The notes under the pieces are model-generated. The model was not told the DNA's origin and ran no database searches. It saw only the letters and a list, made by a program, of their open reading frames with translations. 64,000 bases of DNA from Manis javanica. Its lineage: Eukaryota; Chordata; Mammalia; Pholidota; Manidae. A program made the position numbers and the translations under genes. Each line of letters starts with the position of its first letter. The stretch's first letter is position 1. The DNA is taken from NCBI RefSeq assembly GCF_040802235.1, contig NC_133156.1:146861173-146925172 (forward strand), read 5' to 3'. Below are positions 54,573 through 64,000 of this stretch, piece after piece.

Positions 54573-57500
54573 GGTGGATGCTATATGGTCAGAGAGCCTC
54601 CTGACCTTCCTTCCCTTTCTGACTCAGCACGGGGAAATTTCAGCTCAGCTGCCCAGCATTCTTTAGGCCACCTGGCTGATGCCACTGGCCGTATTCCAGA
54701 AGGGCTGTTTGGCTGTTAGAAGTCTATGTGGTTGTGAAGCGGGGATAGAGTCAGATATTGGAGTCAAGTCTCTCTCTTCTTCATCTAAGAGACACCATTG
54801 TTGCCAGTGGATATTCCTTCTCCATTTCTTGGTAAATCCAACTTCATGAACCAAACGCCCAATCCAGGACATTCTGGGACTCCTAACAACCCCCATAGTG
54901 CTTGTCATTGCACAGAGGTTCTCCCCCTAGAGTGCTAGAATCTGGGACCCACATCATGACAAACAGGGATGCCCCCGCTCTCCCGGAGCCAGAGCACTGA
55001 CTCCCTCCACCCACAGCCGCTCTGTGTCCTGCAGCTCTGAGTGTGGGTCAGCTCTCTCCGTATGGTCAGCCGAAACTGCCCTCCCTGTGTGTCCTCTTGC
55101 TGACAGCTGCTCTGCTCTCACAATCGCATGGAATAACACTCCTCCTCGGTGCAGTTGGATAGACTTTTGGCGACAGGGTTGAAGACCCATCCTCAGGCTT
55201 CCCCTGCTATTTCTCATGTGCTGAGGTGAGCAGATCAGCTATTCTGACTGTGTTCTGAATCAAGAACTCAGTTTTGGTGCACGTGGACAAGGTTAGGTGC
55301 ACCGCACACACTTTGCTTGGAGTCCCATAATTTTAACTTACAGGGTGTACAAGATGGGAGGGTGATGGTGGATATACGGACAGGACAGCAAGTTCAAGGT
55401 CATCCTTAAACCATGAAATGAGGGGTCTATCCCAGCCCCTCTCACTCCCATGCTGGCCCATCCCTTAGCCCGGACCATCCCTGAGTTAGATACCCATTGC
55501 CTTTGCCTTCCACTAGGGAATCTTTCACTGTTTCAACCTTGATAGGATGCAAGTGTATGGACTGATATGACTCATGTAGACATCAGCAAGAAAGTACAAA
55601 ATACCTCATCCTCAATTTCATATTTTTAAGGGAATTTGACAAATCAAGTGGTGCTTCCACTATAATATCAAGGTACAGAAATGCTATGTGTATACTGCCT
55701 CAGGAATTACATAAATTAAACTTCCCCATTTTCTCCCACCCTACCCTCTATCTCTCAACTGTGAAGAAATATGAAATAACTATTTTCTTTAATGGAGAAT
55801 TCATTGTATTTTTTAAAGTATATTTTTCTTTCATTTCTCAAAGCATGCTCTGGAAGATGGGGAAGAAAATATCATCTTTAGACCCTTCATTAATATAGAG
55901 TTTCTGTGACTTGATCTGGGGTTTCTTTGTAGGTACAATATATACTTAAAGGTTTAATTCATATTTTTTCTGCTGATGATTGGTATCTTGAATGCTACTT
56001 CTTGTTTGGATGTAGGAATAAAGCTCTTTCTTTAATCAGCAAAATGAACAGCTGACTCATTCTTTACCTCTAAGTCTAATTAATTGAAATACTGGTGTTT
56101 GTATCACCTGACATCTTTTTATTACTGTGTTAACTATATGATGAATTAGACTGTTGTCTTTGTACCACTGAAGCCAATTCTTATTCGGTCTGAACTCCAG
56201 AATAGTTGACAGATTGAATCAGATTATCATAAATGCACGTTGTAAGTGCACTAGAAAAGATCTTCACAGGTGCAGAATTTGTGGTGGTGTTTAAATGCAA
56301 TTTAATTTCAAGATTCAAATATGTATTTTCTGAAAATTTCAGAAGATAAGGAGCTTGCTGCAGTGGGAACTGCAGAATGCATATATTAGCAGAGAAAGTA
56401 CACAGGCAGGATCATTTTGAATATATGATAATCTGTAATTCAGTGTTTATAGTTGCCTCATATAAATGAGGGACAATTTCAACTCTGTCATCCTGCAAGA
56501 AAGGCTGACAGGTCTTGGCGTCTTCATTTAAAATGTGCATGCTGTGTTCAAGAGGACTTTTTACCCTAATGAGAACCTATAATGCGAGGGGAGTTTCACA
56601 TTTCATAGCTGGGCACAGGGTGCAAAGAAATTGAGAATACATTTTCCTGGCACCAAGCATGAGTTATGATTTACATAAAGGGCTGCAGTTCCCTGTAAAA
56701 GACTTCCTATTTATTGAAAGTAAAAGTTAAATTGTTCACAGTGTATTTCTCTGCATTTCTCAAATTATTATTTTATGGCAAGAGATGAAATATGGATTGC
56801 AGTCATAAAAGCCTTTATACTAAACATCAATTCAAAGTCGTTTGCTGCAGCAAGGCATGAATCAGTGGATGGCTTACAGTATGGATAGACCCAGCAATGC
56901 CAAAACCCAAAGGTGTAGACAACCTGGTGACTGCAGCCTTTAAGCCAGGCAACTAGCCCCTAACCTACTCGCTGAACCTGGCTCCAAGGGGCTGGGAACC
57001 CAGGTAACGGCCACGTCATATATAACGCAGTTGAACTCCATGTGACAGTTGGTGGAGGTGGGTGAATCTGTGCGTGTGCCCATGTGCTGTGTGTGACAGG
57101 CCTGTGATTCGTATTTGATTTGACTCTGCAGTTTCCAAGGCACCCTTGTGATGCCCTTGTCTCTGTGGGGATGAGCTGCATTTGTTACTGTCACTACTCT
57201 GAACTCTAGAACACACATACAAGCTTCACAAATGTGAACCCATGAATGTAAGTTTTTGTGAACCGCAGTCAGTCCAGAAAGGAGAGTGGAAGATGGCAAG
57301 GAGAGCCCCAGTAGTGCAGCAGCAGGGTAGAGCTTGAAATGACTAGCAAAACTCTTTCATGCATGTGGCCCATCCAAGCCCCTTGAAGTTGAACAGAGCC
57401 CTGGATTGGTTTCCTGTGGCTTCCATACAAAGTAACACAACTGGTGGTTCTTGGTGATCCTTGGCACCTTTCCATGTGGTAGCATAACTCCAGTCTCTGC

Positions 57501-57695
57501 CTGATTCTTCACAATGTGGTGTGTGCGTGTGCGTGTTTGTCCAAGCTTCCCTGTTACAGGAACAATAGTCATTGAATTAGGGTCTACTCTAATTCACTAT
57601 GACATTATCTTAACTTGATACAATGACTGTCCCCTCCCATTGATACATCTCCCACAATCCTCTGCTTCTATTCATGTTATAAGTTGAAATTTTAA
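54573..57695. other. Unique sequence, no gene recognised
   Basis: 54573-55500 is GC-moderate. 55560-56850 is AT-rich with few repeats and looks like possible conserved non-coding DNA (for example TCTAATTAATTGAAATAC near 56072 and CATATAAATGAGG near 56457). No exon supported. Confidence 0.4.
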
Positions 57696-58100
57696 GACTC
57701 CAAAACATTTTAACAGCTTTCTTGGGATAAAATTGATATAAAAAACTGCACATATTTGATGTACACAATTTGATGAGTTTGGACATCTCTAAACACTCAT
57801 GCTACCATCACACAAATCAAGATAACAGACATGTCAAGCCCTTCCAAAATTTTCCTGTGTCCCCACTGTTTTTGTGGAAAGAGCAGTTAATATGAAATTT
57901 ACTCTCTTAACAAGTGTTTACATGTTCAATACAGTGTTGTTAAATGAAGATGCCATGTTATGCAGCAGACCTGTGCAACACATTCATCCGGCATAACTGA
58001 AACCTTATGCCTGTTGAACAATTCCCCATTTCCCTCTCTGAAGCCCCAAATGACCACCATTCTACTCTCTGTTTCTATGAGTGAATCTCCCTCCGTGGGG
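57696..58100 (-). mobile_element. L1M-type 3' UTR fragment
   Basis: AGCTTTCTTGGGATAAAATTGATATAAAAAACTGCACATATTTGATGTACACAATTTGATGAG, then CATGCTACCATCACACAAATCAAG and CTACTCTCTGTTTCTATGAGT (57716-58082), is the typical antisense text of old L1 3' ends. Confidence 0.75.
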
Positions 58101-58673
58101 ATGCCTGAGCTTCTGTGCAAAAGACAGTTGCTCTGGATGTTTGCCTGGACTTGCACTGGACATTCTGAAGAAGAGTGAAAACAAATCCCTGCTGTGTTGA
58201 GCCACCCAGGGGCAGAGGAGCAACTCTGTAGGTTGATTAATTTGAGGCTTTTAGAGAGCAGGTGTGGCCCACCCCCTTCCTCAGATGCCTGAAGACCTAT
58301 GTCTTCTCTTCTCTCAGCCAGGGGCCAAGCTCCCAGTGAAGACTCTGTCCTTTCTGGGCAGCTCAGTGTGGTCCAGCCCTGCTGGAGATGGTAACTAAGT
58401 GAATCTGGCTCATTCAGAGGCCAGGGATTAAGTCCACCTGGCAAGGTGACTGAAGCCATGGTCTTCAGTGTCAACTCAATGATAATAAAGTCACTATTTT
58501 CATATCAATCATTTCTCCTGATGTTTTCTCTGAGATGGTTTAGAATGTGGGTGAGGAAGAAAAGGTGACATCCATTAAGTTCTACTAGAAATATTTTATC
58601 TATAAAACAAAAGTTTGTAATAGAAATACTGAGGATAGTAAGGAACTTTCATAGTATAAAATATTAATAAATA
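58101..58673. other. Unique sequence, no gene recognised
   Basis: Nothing specific. The 182-codon minus frame at 57926-58474 runs into the L1M fragment and is regarded as chance. Confidence 0.45.
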
Positions 58674-58905
58674 TAATAACAATAGCTCATATTTTCATAT
58701 TGCTTACTATGTGCCAGTCATTGTTCCAAGCACATTCTATGCTACTCTAATCCACTATGACCTCATCTCTCCTTCTCTCTCTCTCCATCTCTGTCCATCC
58801 ACACTTAATCCCCATTGCAACCTTCTGAAGTAAACAGTTTCTCTCATTTTTAAAGATGAGGAAATTAAGTCATAGTCATTATCTGTCCATAGTAAGTAGC
58901 TTTGC
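58674..58905 (-). mobile_element. MIR SINE with internal CT-rich expansion
   Basis: AATAGCTCATATTTTCATATTGCTTACTATGTGCCAGTCATTGTTCCAAGCAC, then TTTTTAAAGATGAGGAAATTAAGTCATAG, in antisense MIR order. A CT-rich tract (about 58767-58790, CTCTCCTTCTCTCTCTCTCC) lies inside it. Confidence 0.85.
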
Positions 58906-59108
58906 AGTCCACATATAATCCTCTGTCCTTCTAAAATATGATAGTTCAAATAAAAATTCCAGGAGAATGACTAGTTAAAATCAAGGAAATCGTTCACAAC
59001 GTAGAAGAAAGGACAAAGATGATGGTGGAGGTCTGCCCAAGCCACCTTTCCCATCTCTAGAGCAGCAGCAGCCCCACCACTGTTTCCTTGACTTGCTGGT
59101 TTCACCCA
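58906..59108. other. Unique sequence, nothing recognised
   Basis: Short interval between a MIR and an L1 fragment with no detectable feature. Confidence 0.4.
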
Positions 59109-60500
59109 GCACATTTAGGTCTTCAGTCCACATGTGGTGTGAGGTAGGGATCAGATTTTATTTTTTCACACACATTGAGCCAGATTTCTGTCCAATCCTA
59201 CTGAACAATCTTTCTCCATGATACCTGGGGCCACCACTCTCACATAGGTTCCCACGGAGATAAGAGTCTGTGTCTGAGCTCTCTGTTCTCGTTGCTCTTT
59301 TTTGCCTTGGATTGCACTATCACCTCATGGTTTTTATTACTAGGTCTTTTTGAATGCCTTAACAATGGATCAAAGATAATTCTTAGCCACTTTATAAATT
59401 TGTTGCTTATGAATGGTATCTTGTTTTTAATTATATCTTTGAATTTGAATTTCATAATTTTTTAGATTGACCCTATATCCTGCAACCTTCCTAAACACTC
59501 TTATTAGTCCTAGTAGATTGCTAATCATGTCAATTATATCTCTGCTTTTCTCATCCTTATATCTGTTATTTATTTTTCTTCCTTATCATAAAGTATGTTC
59601 AACTACTAAGGAGACAGTGGAATCCTTTCCTGATCTTAAAGGGGATGCTGGTAGGTATTTCTCTTCTGTCCTTGTTTTTTATTAGCTATTTTTATTTGAT
59701 AAATTTCAACACCTGGTTATATTTTTTGAATGAATTGGGATATTCATATGATTTTTTTCTCTTTTTGTCTATTGATACTATGAATTAGTAGGTTTTTAAA
59801 TAGTGAACCATCTTTGCACTCCTAGAACAATTCTTGCTAATGATACTTTATATTCATTAATACAGTGTTGGATTTGGTTAGCCACTATTTTGTTTAGGGA
59901 TCTTCATACCTGAGTGAACAAGGCTATAATTTTATTACTTATAGTGGTCCCCCTATTTTGAAATGAGTATTTTGAAATGAGCATTTTAGTAGTCTTGTGA
60001 AATCAGCTGCATTTTTCAAATTTTATATTTCTGAAGTAACTTGTATAAGGAAGGAATTAAGTGCTCCTTGAGAGTTTGGCAGAACACACCTAGAAAACAA
60101 GCTAAGCCTGTTTTGTTTTGTTGTGCTGTGCTTTTTTTTTATAAGTAGAGGTCAATTTATTTAATATTTATGGATTTATACAAGTTATCTATTCTTCTCA
60201 CATCAATGTGGCATTTTATATATTCCTAGGAATGTATTTATTTTGACTAAGTTTTCAGGTTTATTACAACATAATTACTGATAATAATCTTAAGTTATTA
60301 CTATTTTAAATCTCCATTGTATCTGCGATGAGACCTCCTTTTCCCCTTGGCTTTGATTTTGCATCTTTTACTTTTTCCCAATGGTCTGACAAATCCTGGT
60401 GATCTTTTAGTATATCAGCTTTTGATTCCTTACTCTTTTTAAAGACATTTTTACATTTGTTCTACTCTTCCTGTGTATTTATATTTTCATTTTTTCCCAT
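59109..60500 (-). mobile_element. Old antisense L1 fragment (ORF2)
   Basis: Landmarks in order: CCACATGTGGTGTGAGGTAGGGATCAGATTTTATTTTTTCAC, GAGCCAGATTTCTGTCC, TTTTTGCCTTGGATTGC-type text, CCTATATCCTGCAACCTTCCTAAACAC, ATCTTAAAGGGGATGCTGG, GTTGGATTTGGTTAGCC and TTTTCAGGTTTATTACAAC. This is antisense ORF2 from beyond the thumb to before the palm, heavily decayed. Confidence 0.85.
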
Positions 60501-60654
60501 CTCCTTAAGTTAATGCAGATGTTATCTCCTGATAGCAGCCAACAAACAGGAAATTGAGTAAAATGCATATTATTGAGAGTTTCAGAGGCAGCTCATGGCA
60601 GAACCCAAGGTCATTCTGCAAAATGATGTGGTCAGAACGCTGTCTGTCTTCCTC

Positions 60655-60848
60655 CTCTAGCCTCACCACTTTCTGCCCATGAGATGCCCAGCAAGTGTCT
60701 CGCTCCTTCTGGGACTGAGTTTCTTAATTTGGAAATTGACATTAAAAGATATCCACCTTATAGGGTATTGTGAGGTTCAAATGATTAATACGTCTTTAAA
60801 CTTAGAACAATGCTTTGACATATTGATGCTCAACAAATGTTAGCAAAT
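60655..60848 (+). mobile_element. MIR SINE
   Basis: CTGAGTTTCTTAATTTGGAAATTGACATTAAAAGATATCCACCTTATAGGGTATTGTGAGGTTCAAATGATTAATACG, TTAGAACAATGCTTTGACATATTG and CTCAACAAATGTTAGC follow MIR core-to-tail order in plus orientation. Confidence 0.88.
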
Positions 60849-60929
60849 GATGGTGATGGTGGTGGTGGTGATGTTGGTGATGACAGTGATAATGACAATG
60901 ATGTGGGTGATGGTGGTGGTGGTGGTGGC
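60848..60929. repeat. (GGT/GAT)n imperfect triplet repeat
   Basis: Runs of GATGGT, GGTGGTGGTGGT and GATGACAGTGATAATGAC units directly after a MIR tail, a common site for microsatellite growth. Confidence 0.93.
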
Positions 60930-61214
60930 AATTAGCACTATTAATCAGCTCTCACACTAGGAGGAGGCGCTCCTTACAGTTCTCCTTGTGCACTCACCAG
61001 CAGTTACGTTCTCTTTCTAGATCCACAACTAGACTCTGCATTCTAGATCTTGCATCTAAGTGGGGCCAGGTGACCTATTCTCATCAGTGGAGGGTGAGAC
61101 CAGGTGAGATGTGAACTTTTCAGCTCCAGGCTGTTAGATGTGTGTGTGCCTTTTCCACCTGCTCACTTTTCCCCATCACCAGATGAATGCAGGGGAGGAT
61201 AAAGCCCTAGAAGT
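60930..61214. other. Possible old repeat, name uncertain
   Basis: GCATCTAAGTGGGGCCAGGTGACCTATTCTCATCAGTGGAGGGTGAGACCAGGTGAGATG-type text (61051-61112) resembles a mammalian repeat with a GGCCAATGAGATGTGAG block. I cannot name it. Confidence 0.3.
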
Positions 61215-61445
61215 GGGTGAAAGTTTAAATGTGTTTAATGGCTAATAGGGCATTTTAGCTTATTCATGTCATCTTGACTGAGTTTTAGTAGTTTGTGATT
61301 TTGAAGAATCAGTCTATTTCTTCTAAGTTGTTGAATTTATTTGCATAAAATTGTTTATAGTATTCCCTTGTAATATTTTTAATGGCTGCAGTATGTATAG
61401 TGATATCCTCCATTTTATTCCTAATATTATTGATTAAATTTCTTA
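61215..61445 (-). mobile_element. Second old antisense L1 fragment
   Basis: CTTGACTGAGTTTTAGTAGTTTGTGATTTTGAAGAATC, TTTCTTCTAAGTTGTTGAATTTATTTGC and TTCCCTTGTAATATTTTTAATGG match L1 ORF2 antisense. It overlaps in L1 coordinates with the end of 59109-60500, so it comes from another copy or a rearranged one. Confidence 0.75.
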
Positions 61446-61692
61446 TGACAAAGTTCTCAAGTCATAATCCTGCTTAAAATAGTGCAATGGATTTCCATCA
61501 CCTGAGTAATAAAACTCTGACTCATGCACCGACCTCTCACTGCCTCGCTCGCCTGTGCAACCTTCTGGAAATGCAGTTCAGAAGCCCTAGGTGTTCTCTT
61601 GTTCTGAGCCTTTTACACACCATTTCCTCCACATTTCCCCTTCTTTGTGTTAGTTCCTTGAAAATTCATCTTCTTGTTGCTTCCTTTAAGAA
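61446..61692 (+). mobile_element. L2 fragment
   Basis: AAAGTTCTCAAGTCATAATCCTGCTTAAAATAGTGCAATGGATTTCCATCAC, AAACTCTGACTCATGC, CACTGCCTCGCTCGCCTG and CCTTTTACACACCATTTCCTCC are in L2 order, plus orientation. Confidence 0.6.
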
Positions 61693-61879
61693 GTCTATAG
61701 TCAGAAGCAGCAGAAAAGAATGTTGGACATGACCAGGCAGTAGCTCACACGAATCAGATCCATTTCCCTGCTTTATCATCCTGCTTTTCCAATCTTGTTC
61801 TGCAGCACTGGACCGATGGCGTTGTCTTCTCTCTCTGAGTAGGGAGCAGACAACAGCATAACAACAAACATTTAATGAT

Positions 61880-62012
61880 AGATTTTTGTGTTCTAAGGCC
61901 TGTGTTTAAAGGTGTTTTATGTCATTTATTCTTAACCCCATAGGGTAGGCATGTTCATCATTTGCATTTTACAGCAGAGGAATTGAAGCTCGGATTAGCC
62001 AGTTTCCCGCAG
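61880..62012 (-). mobile_element. MIR SINE fragment
   Basis: GTTTTATGTCATTTATTCTTAACCCCATAGGGTAGGCATGTTCATCATTTGCATTTTACAGCAGAGGAATTGAAGCTCGG (61911-61993) is the antisense MIR core (ATTTTACAGATGAGGAAACTGAGGC-type text). Confidence 0.85.
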
Positions 62013-62995
62013 GGCATGTGCTGGGCTCCTGTGCGCTCACCCCTCCCCGGCTTTCTGCCCTTGCTTCCCTGTGGGCTTTCCCAGGCAGGAAGCTTTGGCA
62101 GGAGATGAAAGCCCTCTCCTAGTGCTGTCTGTGGGAGATCCCGTTGGGCTGGCTTCCACCAAGGTGAACAGGCTCCGCCTGTAGCCTGGCACCCACCTCC
62201 TCCTCTCTGGTTTTCAGTCCTCTTCTTGGTAACAGCTCTTTTGCTGCAAGCCCGTTTACTGAGCCTCATCTTGTGGTTTGCCTATACTGAAGATTTGTAA
62301 ATAATACTCTGGTAAAGAAATTCTCCTGAAATGCCCCAAATTCCAGTGTGCCATTTATTTCATGTTGGAACATGACAGAATCAGCCAAAGGGGAGGAGTG
62401 GGAATTCGCTCTGTTTGGAGTTTCCAGGACCCAGGTTCCCAATGGCTGTACTCTACCCATTCTCACTGTCTCCTCAGGGTCCAGCCACAGACCCAGACTT
62501 CTTGTCCCACACATTCCTGTGCCCTTCCCCGAGCTATTCCATGGGCTCAGAATTCTTCCTGGGTGAAGAGGGAAATGTCTCCCAAACAAAACAAATAGTT
62601 TCCAAAGTCCATATTCCTCCTTGGTACATATTTATTAAGACTTTAAGACCTACAGGCTAATATTAAGTAAGTTGTTTAATTGAAAACCGAAAACAAAGGG
62701 AGTCAACTTCCTAGCTATTGGAGGAACATTAATAAGCCAAACTTAATGTGCCATTCAGGTGCAAAATATGCAGACATGAAATGTATGACATGAAAGGGAT
62801 AGTGTGGTCAGAGTCCTGGTGCTCAGAAGTTCAGAGCATGTGCCAGAAAAAAGGCTGCATTCCCAAACTGACTGTCTTGTGGATGGCTTGGGAAATAATT
62901 CAGGAGCGGCCAGGAGGAGCAGCATACATACTCAGCCTGCTCCGGCTTGACAGCTCTTCCCGGAAATGAATTATTTCCTTCATTTCATGACTCTT
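62013..62995. other. Unique sequence, no gene recognised
   Basis: No exon supported. Overlapping frames of 72-107 codons on both strands in 62266-62660 contradict each other and have no family resemblance. Confidence 0.4.
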
Positions 62996-63188
62996 ATGTT
63001 TGTTTTGCACTCCATCAGGTGTTTTCATATGCTTTGTCTCACTTAATCTAAACGACAACTTTAAGGTGCAGGTGTGATCACACCTATTCATAGAGAAACA
63101 AGCAGGCTGAGAAAGGGGAACGCCTCACCGAGGGCACGGAGCTAGCGAATGGATAAGCCATTTCCAAGTCCAGGTTTTCCAAGAGTGT
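62996..63188 (-). mobile_element. MIR SINE fragment
   Basis: GTGTTTTCATATGCTTTGTCTCACTTAATCTAAACGACAACTTTAAGGTGCAGG, then GAGAAACAAGCAGGCTGAGAAAGGGGAACGCCTCACCGAGGGCACGGAGC and CATTTCCAAGTCCAGG (63019-63175), follow the antisense MIR layout. Confidence 0.8.
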
Positions 63189-64000
63189 ATCTTACCTGCC
63201 AGAAACAGAAGAATATTAATTCCAGGAGAAATAAAGATGTAAAGAAACCCACCATAAAACATCATAATAACATTGTTCCACCACCAGGCAAATATCTTCC
63301 TAAAACACAGAAACTATAAACAACTGGTAAAATGTAGTTCATACAAAATATAAGTCCTGCCCACAGCCAGACACTTTACAATCCCTAACAGAGAAGGACC
63401 TTGGGGCTGTCCAGTCACCCATGTACTCCTCGTCTGGCCTCTGCCTGTTGCGTGAGCCAGACATTCGGACTCTCGGATGCACATGCACACCTAATAATGT
63501 GTGGTGCTTGTGCAGAGGGGAGGGAGGGTTGCTTGGCTTTGTACTTTAGAAACAATTATATAGGACACACACTTTCTGGAGAAGCACTTAATTGTTCCTG
63601 AGAAAAAAAGTGAGTGCTTATGGGCAGTGCATTTTCAGACTTATCGTTCTCTTCTGTCACTGATGCATTCTTTCTTACCCGTCAGTCCTTCCAACGGGTC
63701 CTCTGTCTGAGCTGCCCGCGGCCGGAGGTAGGAGGACCTGTCTCCTCTTCACCACGATGCCTTGGGTACCAGTTCTAGCTGTTGACCTTGGATTACCCTT
63801 TCTCTTTGCCTGCATCTCCGGCTCATTGCCATCACCCCAGATTGACTGTGCTCTATGTCACCTTAAAGAAAAACAAAAGACAAATTACCTCCTGGGGCTC
63901 TGCTTACCTTTCCTCTGCTGGCTTCGCTCTCTGTTACAACAAAGACCTCCCTCCCCTCTGCAGGACGCCCCCTCACCTGTGCTTCCCCCAAGTCCTTTCC
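63189..64000. other. Unique sequence to window end, no gene recognised
   Basis: A modest CpG rise at about 63705-63730 (GCTGCCCGCGGCCGGAGG) is too short for a CpG island. No exon supported. Confidence 0.4.

Noticed and set aside
57926-58474. 182-codon minus-strand frame
   Set aside because: Runs from unique DNA into an old L1 3' UTR, so it cannot be one conserved coding exon.

Overview
The window reads as nuclear DNA of a placental mammal. It is intergenic or intronic, with no cellular protein-coding exon, tRNA, rRNA or CpG-island promoter that I can support. The recognisable content is transposon-derived: L1 of several ages, MIR and L2 fragments, MLT1-type (MaLR) LTRs, one MER5A-like hAT fragment and microsatellites. 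The only SINEs I see are ancient MIRs; there is no Alu, B1/B2, carnivore CAN-SINE, ruminant tRNA-Glu SINE or horse ERE in 64 kb. Together with the type of the young L1 3' end, this makes a laurasiatherian with little recent SINE activity likely. A pangolin (Pholidota) is my best guess, from recollection of repeat families only, and is not proven here.

Layout: 1-10.5 kb is mostly unique sequence with an MLT1-like LTR, a (CA)n tract, a MIR and old L1 pieces. About 10.49-24.5 kb is one old antisense L1 opened by four later insertions: an LTR-like repeat (11577-12050), a processed endogenous-retrovirus transcript (12407-13629), a 7.2-kb L1 plus retrovirus composite (15928-23150) and an MLT1 LTR (about 23855-24190). 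From 24.5 to 64 kb, long unique stretches are dotted with L2, MIR, MLT1 and L1M fragments.

The most interesting structure is the composite at 15928-23150. A full-length antisense L1 (YY1-like site 13 nt from its 5' end, intact ORF1, dead ORF2) is followed, in its own sense direction, by about 1.6 kb of class-II-like endogenous retrovirus sequence: an integrase-tail-like remnant, an Env transmembrane-subunit remnant, a polypurine tract, and a U3-R half LTR ending just after AATAAA. One perfect 18-bp target-site duplication flanks the whole unit, so L1 and retroviral sequence entered together. A second, shorter copy of the same retroviral 3' end (12407-13629) has its own 15-bp duplication, two A-tracts and a 29-nt apparent 3' transduction. 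Both look like polyadenylated retroviral RNAs moved by L1 machinery rather than proviruses made by retroviral integrase.

There are no operons or pathways. The only substantial intact reading frame of recognisable origin is the L1 ORF1 at 22038-22895. Repeat boundaries judged by eye are good to roughly 10-50 bp, except for the two target-site duplications, the LTR/polypurine junctions and the microsatellites, which were read base by base.
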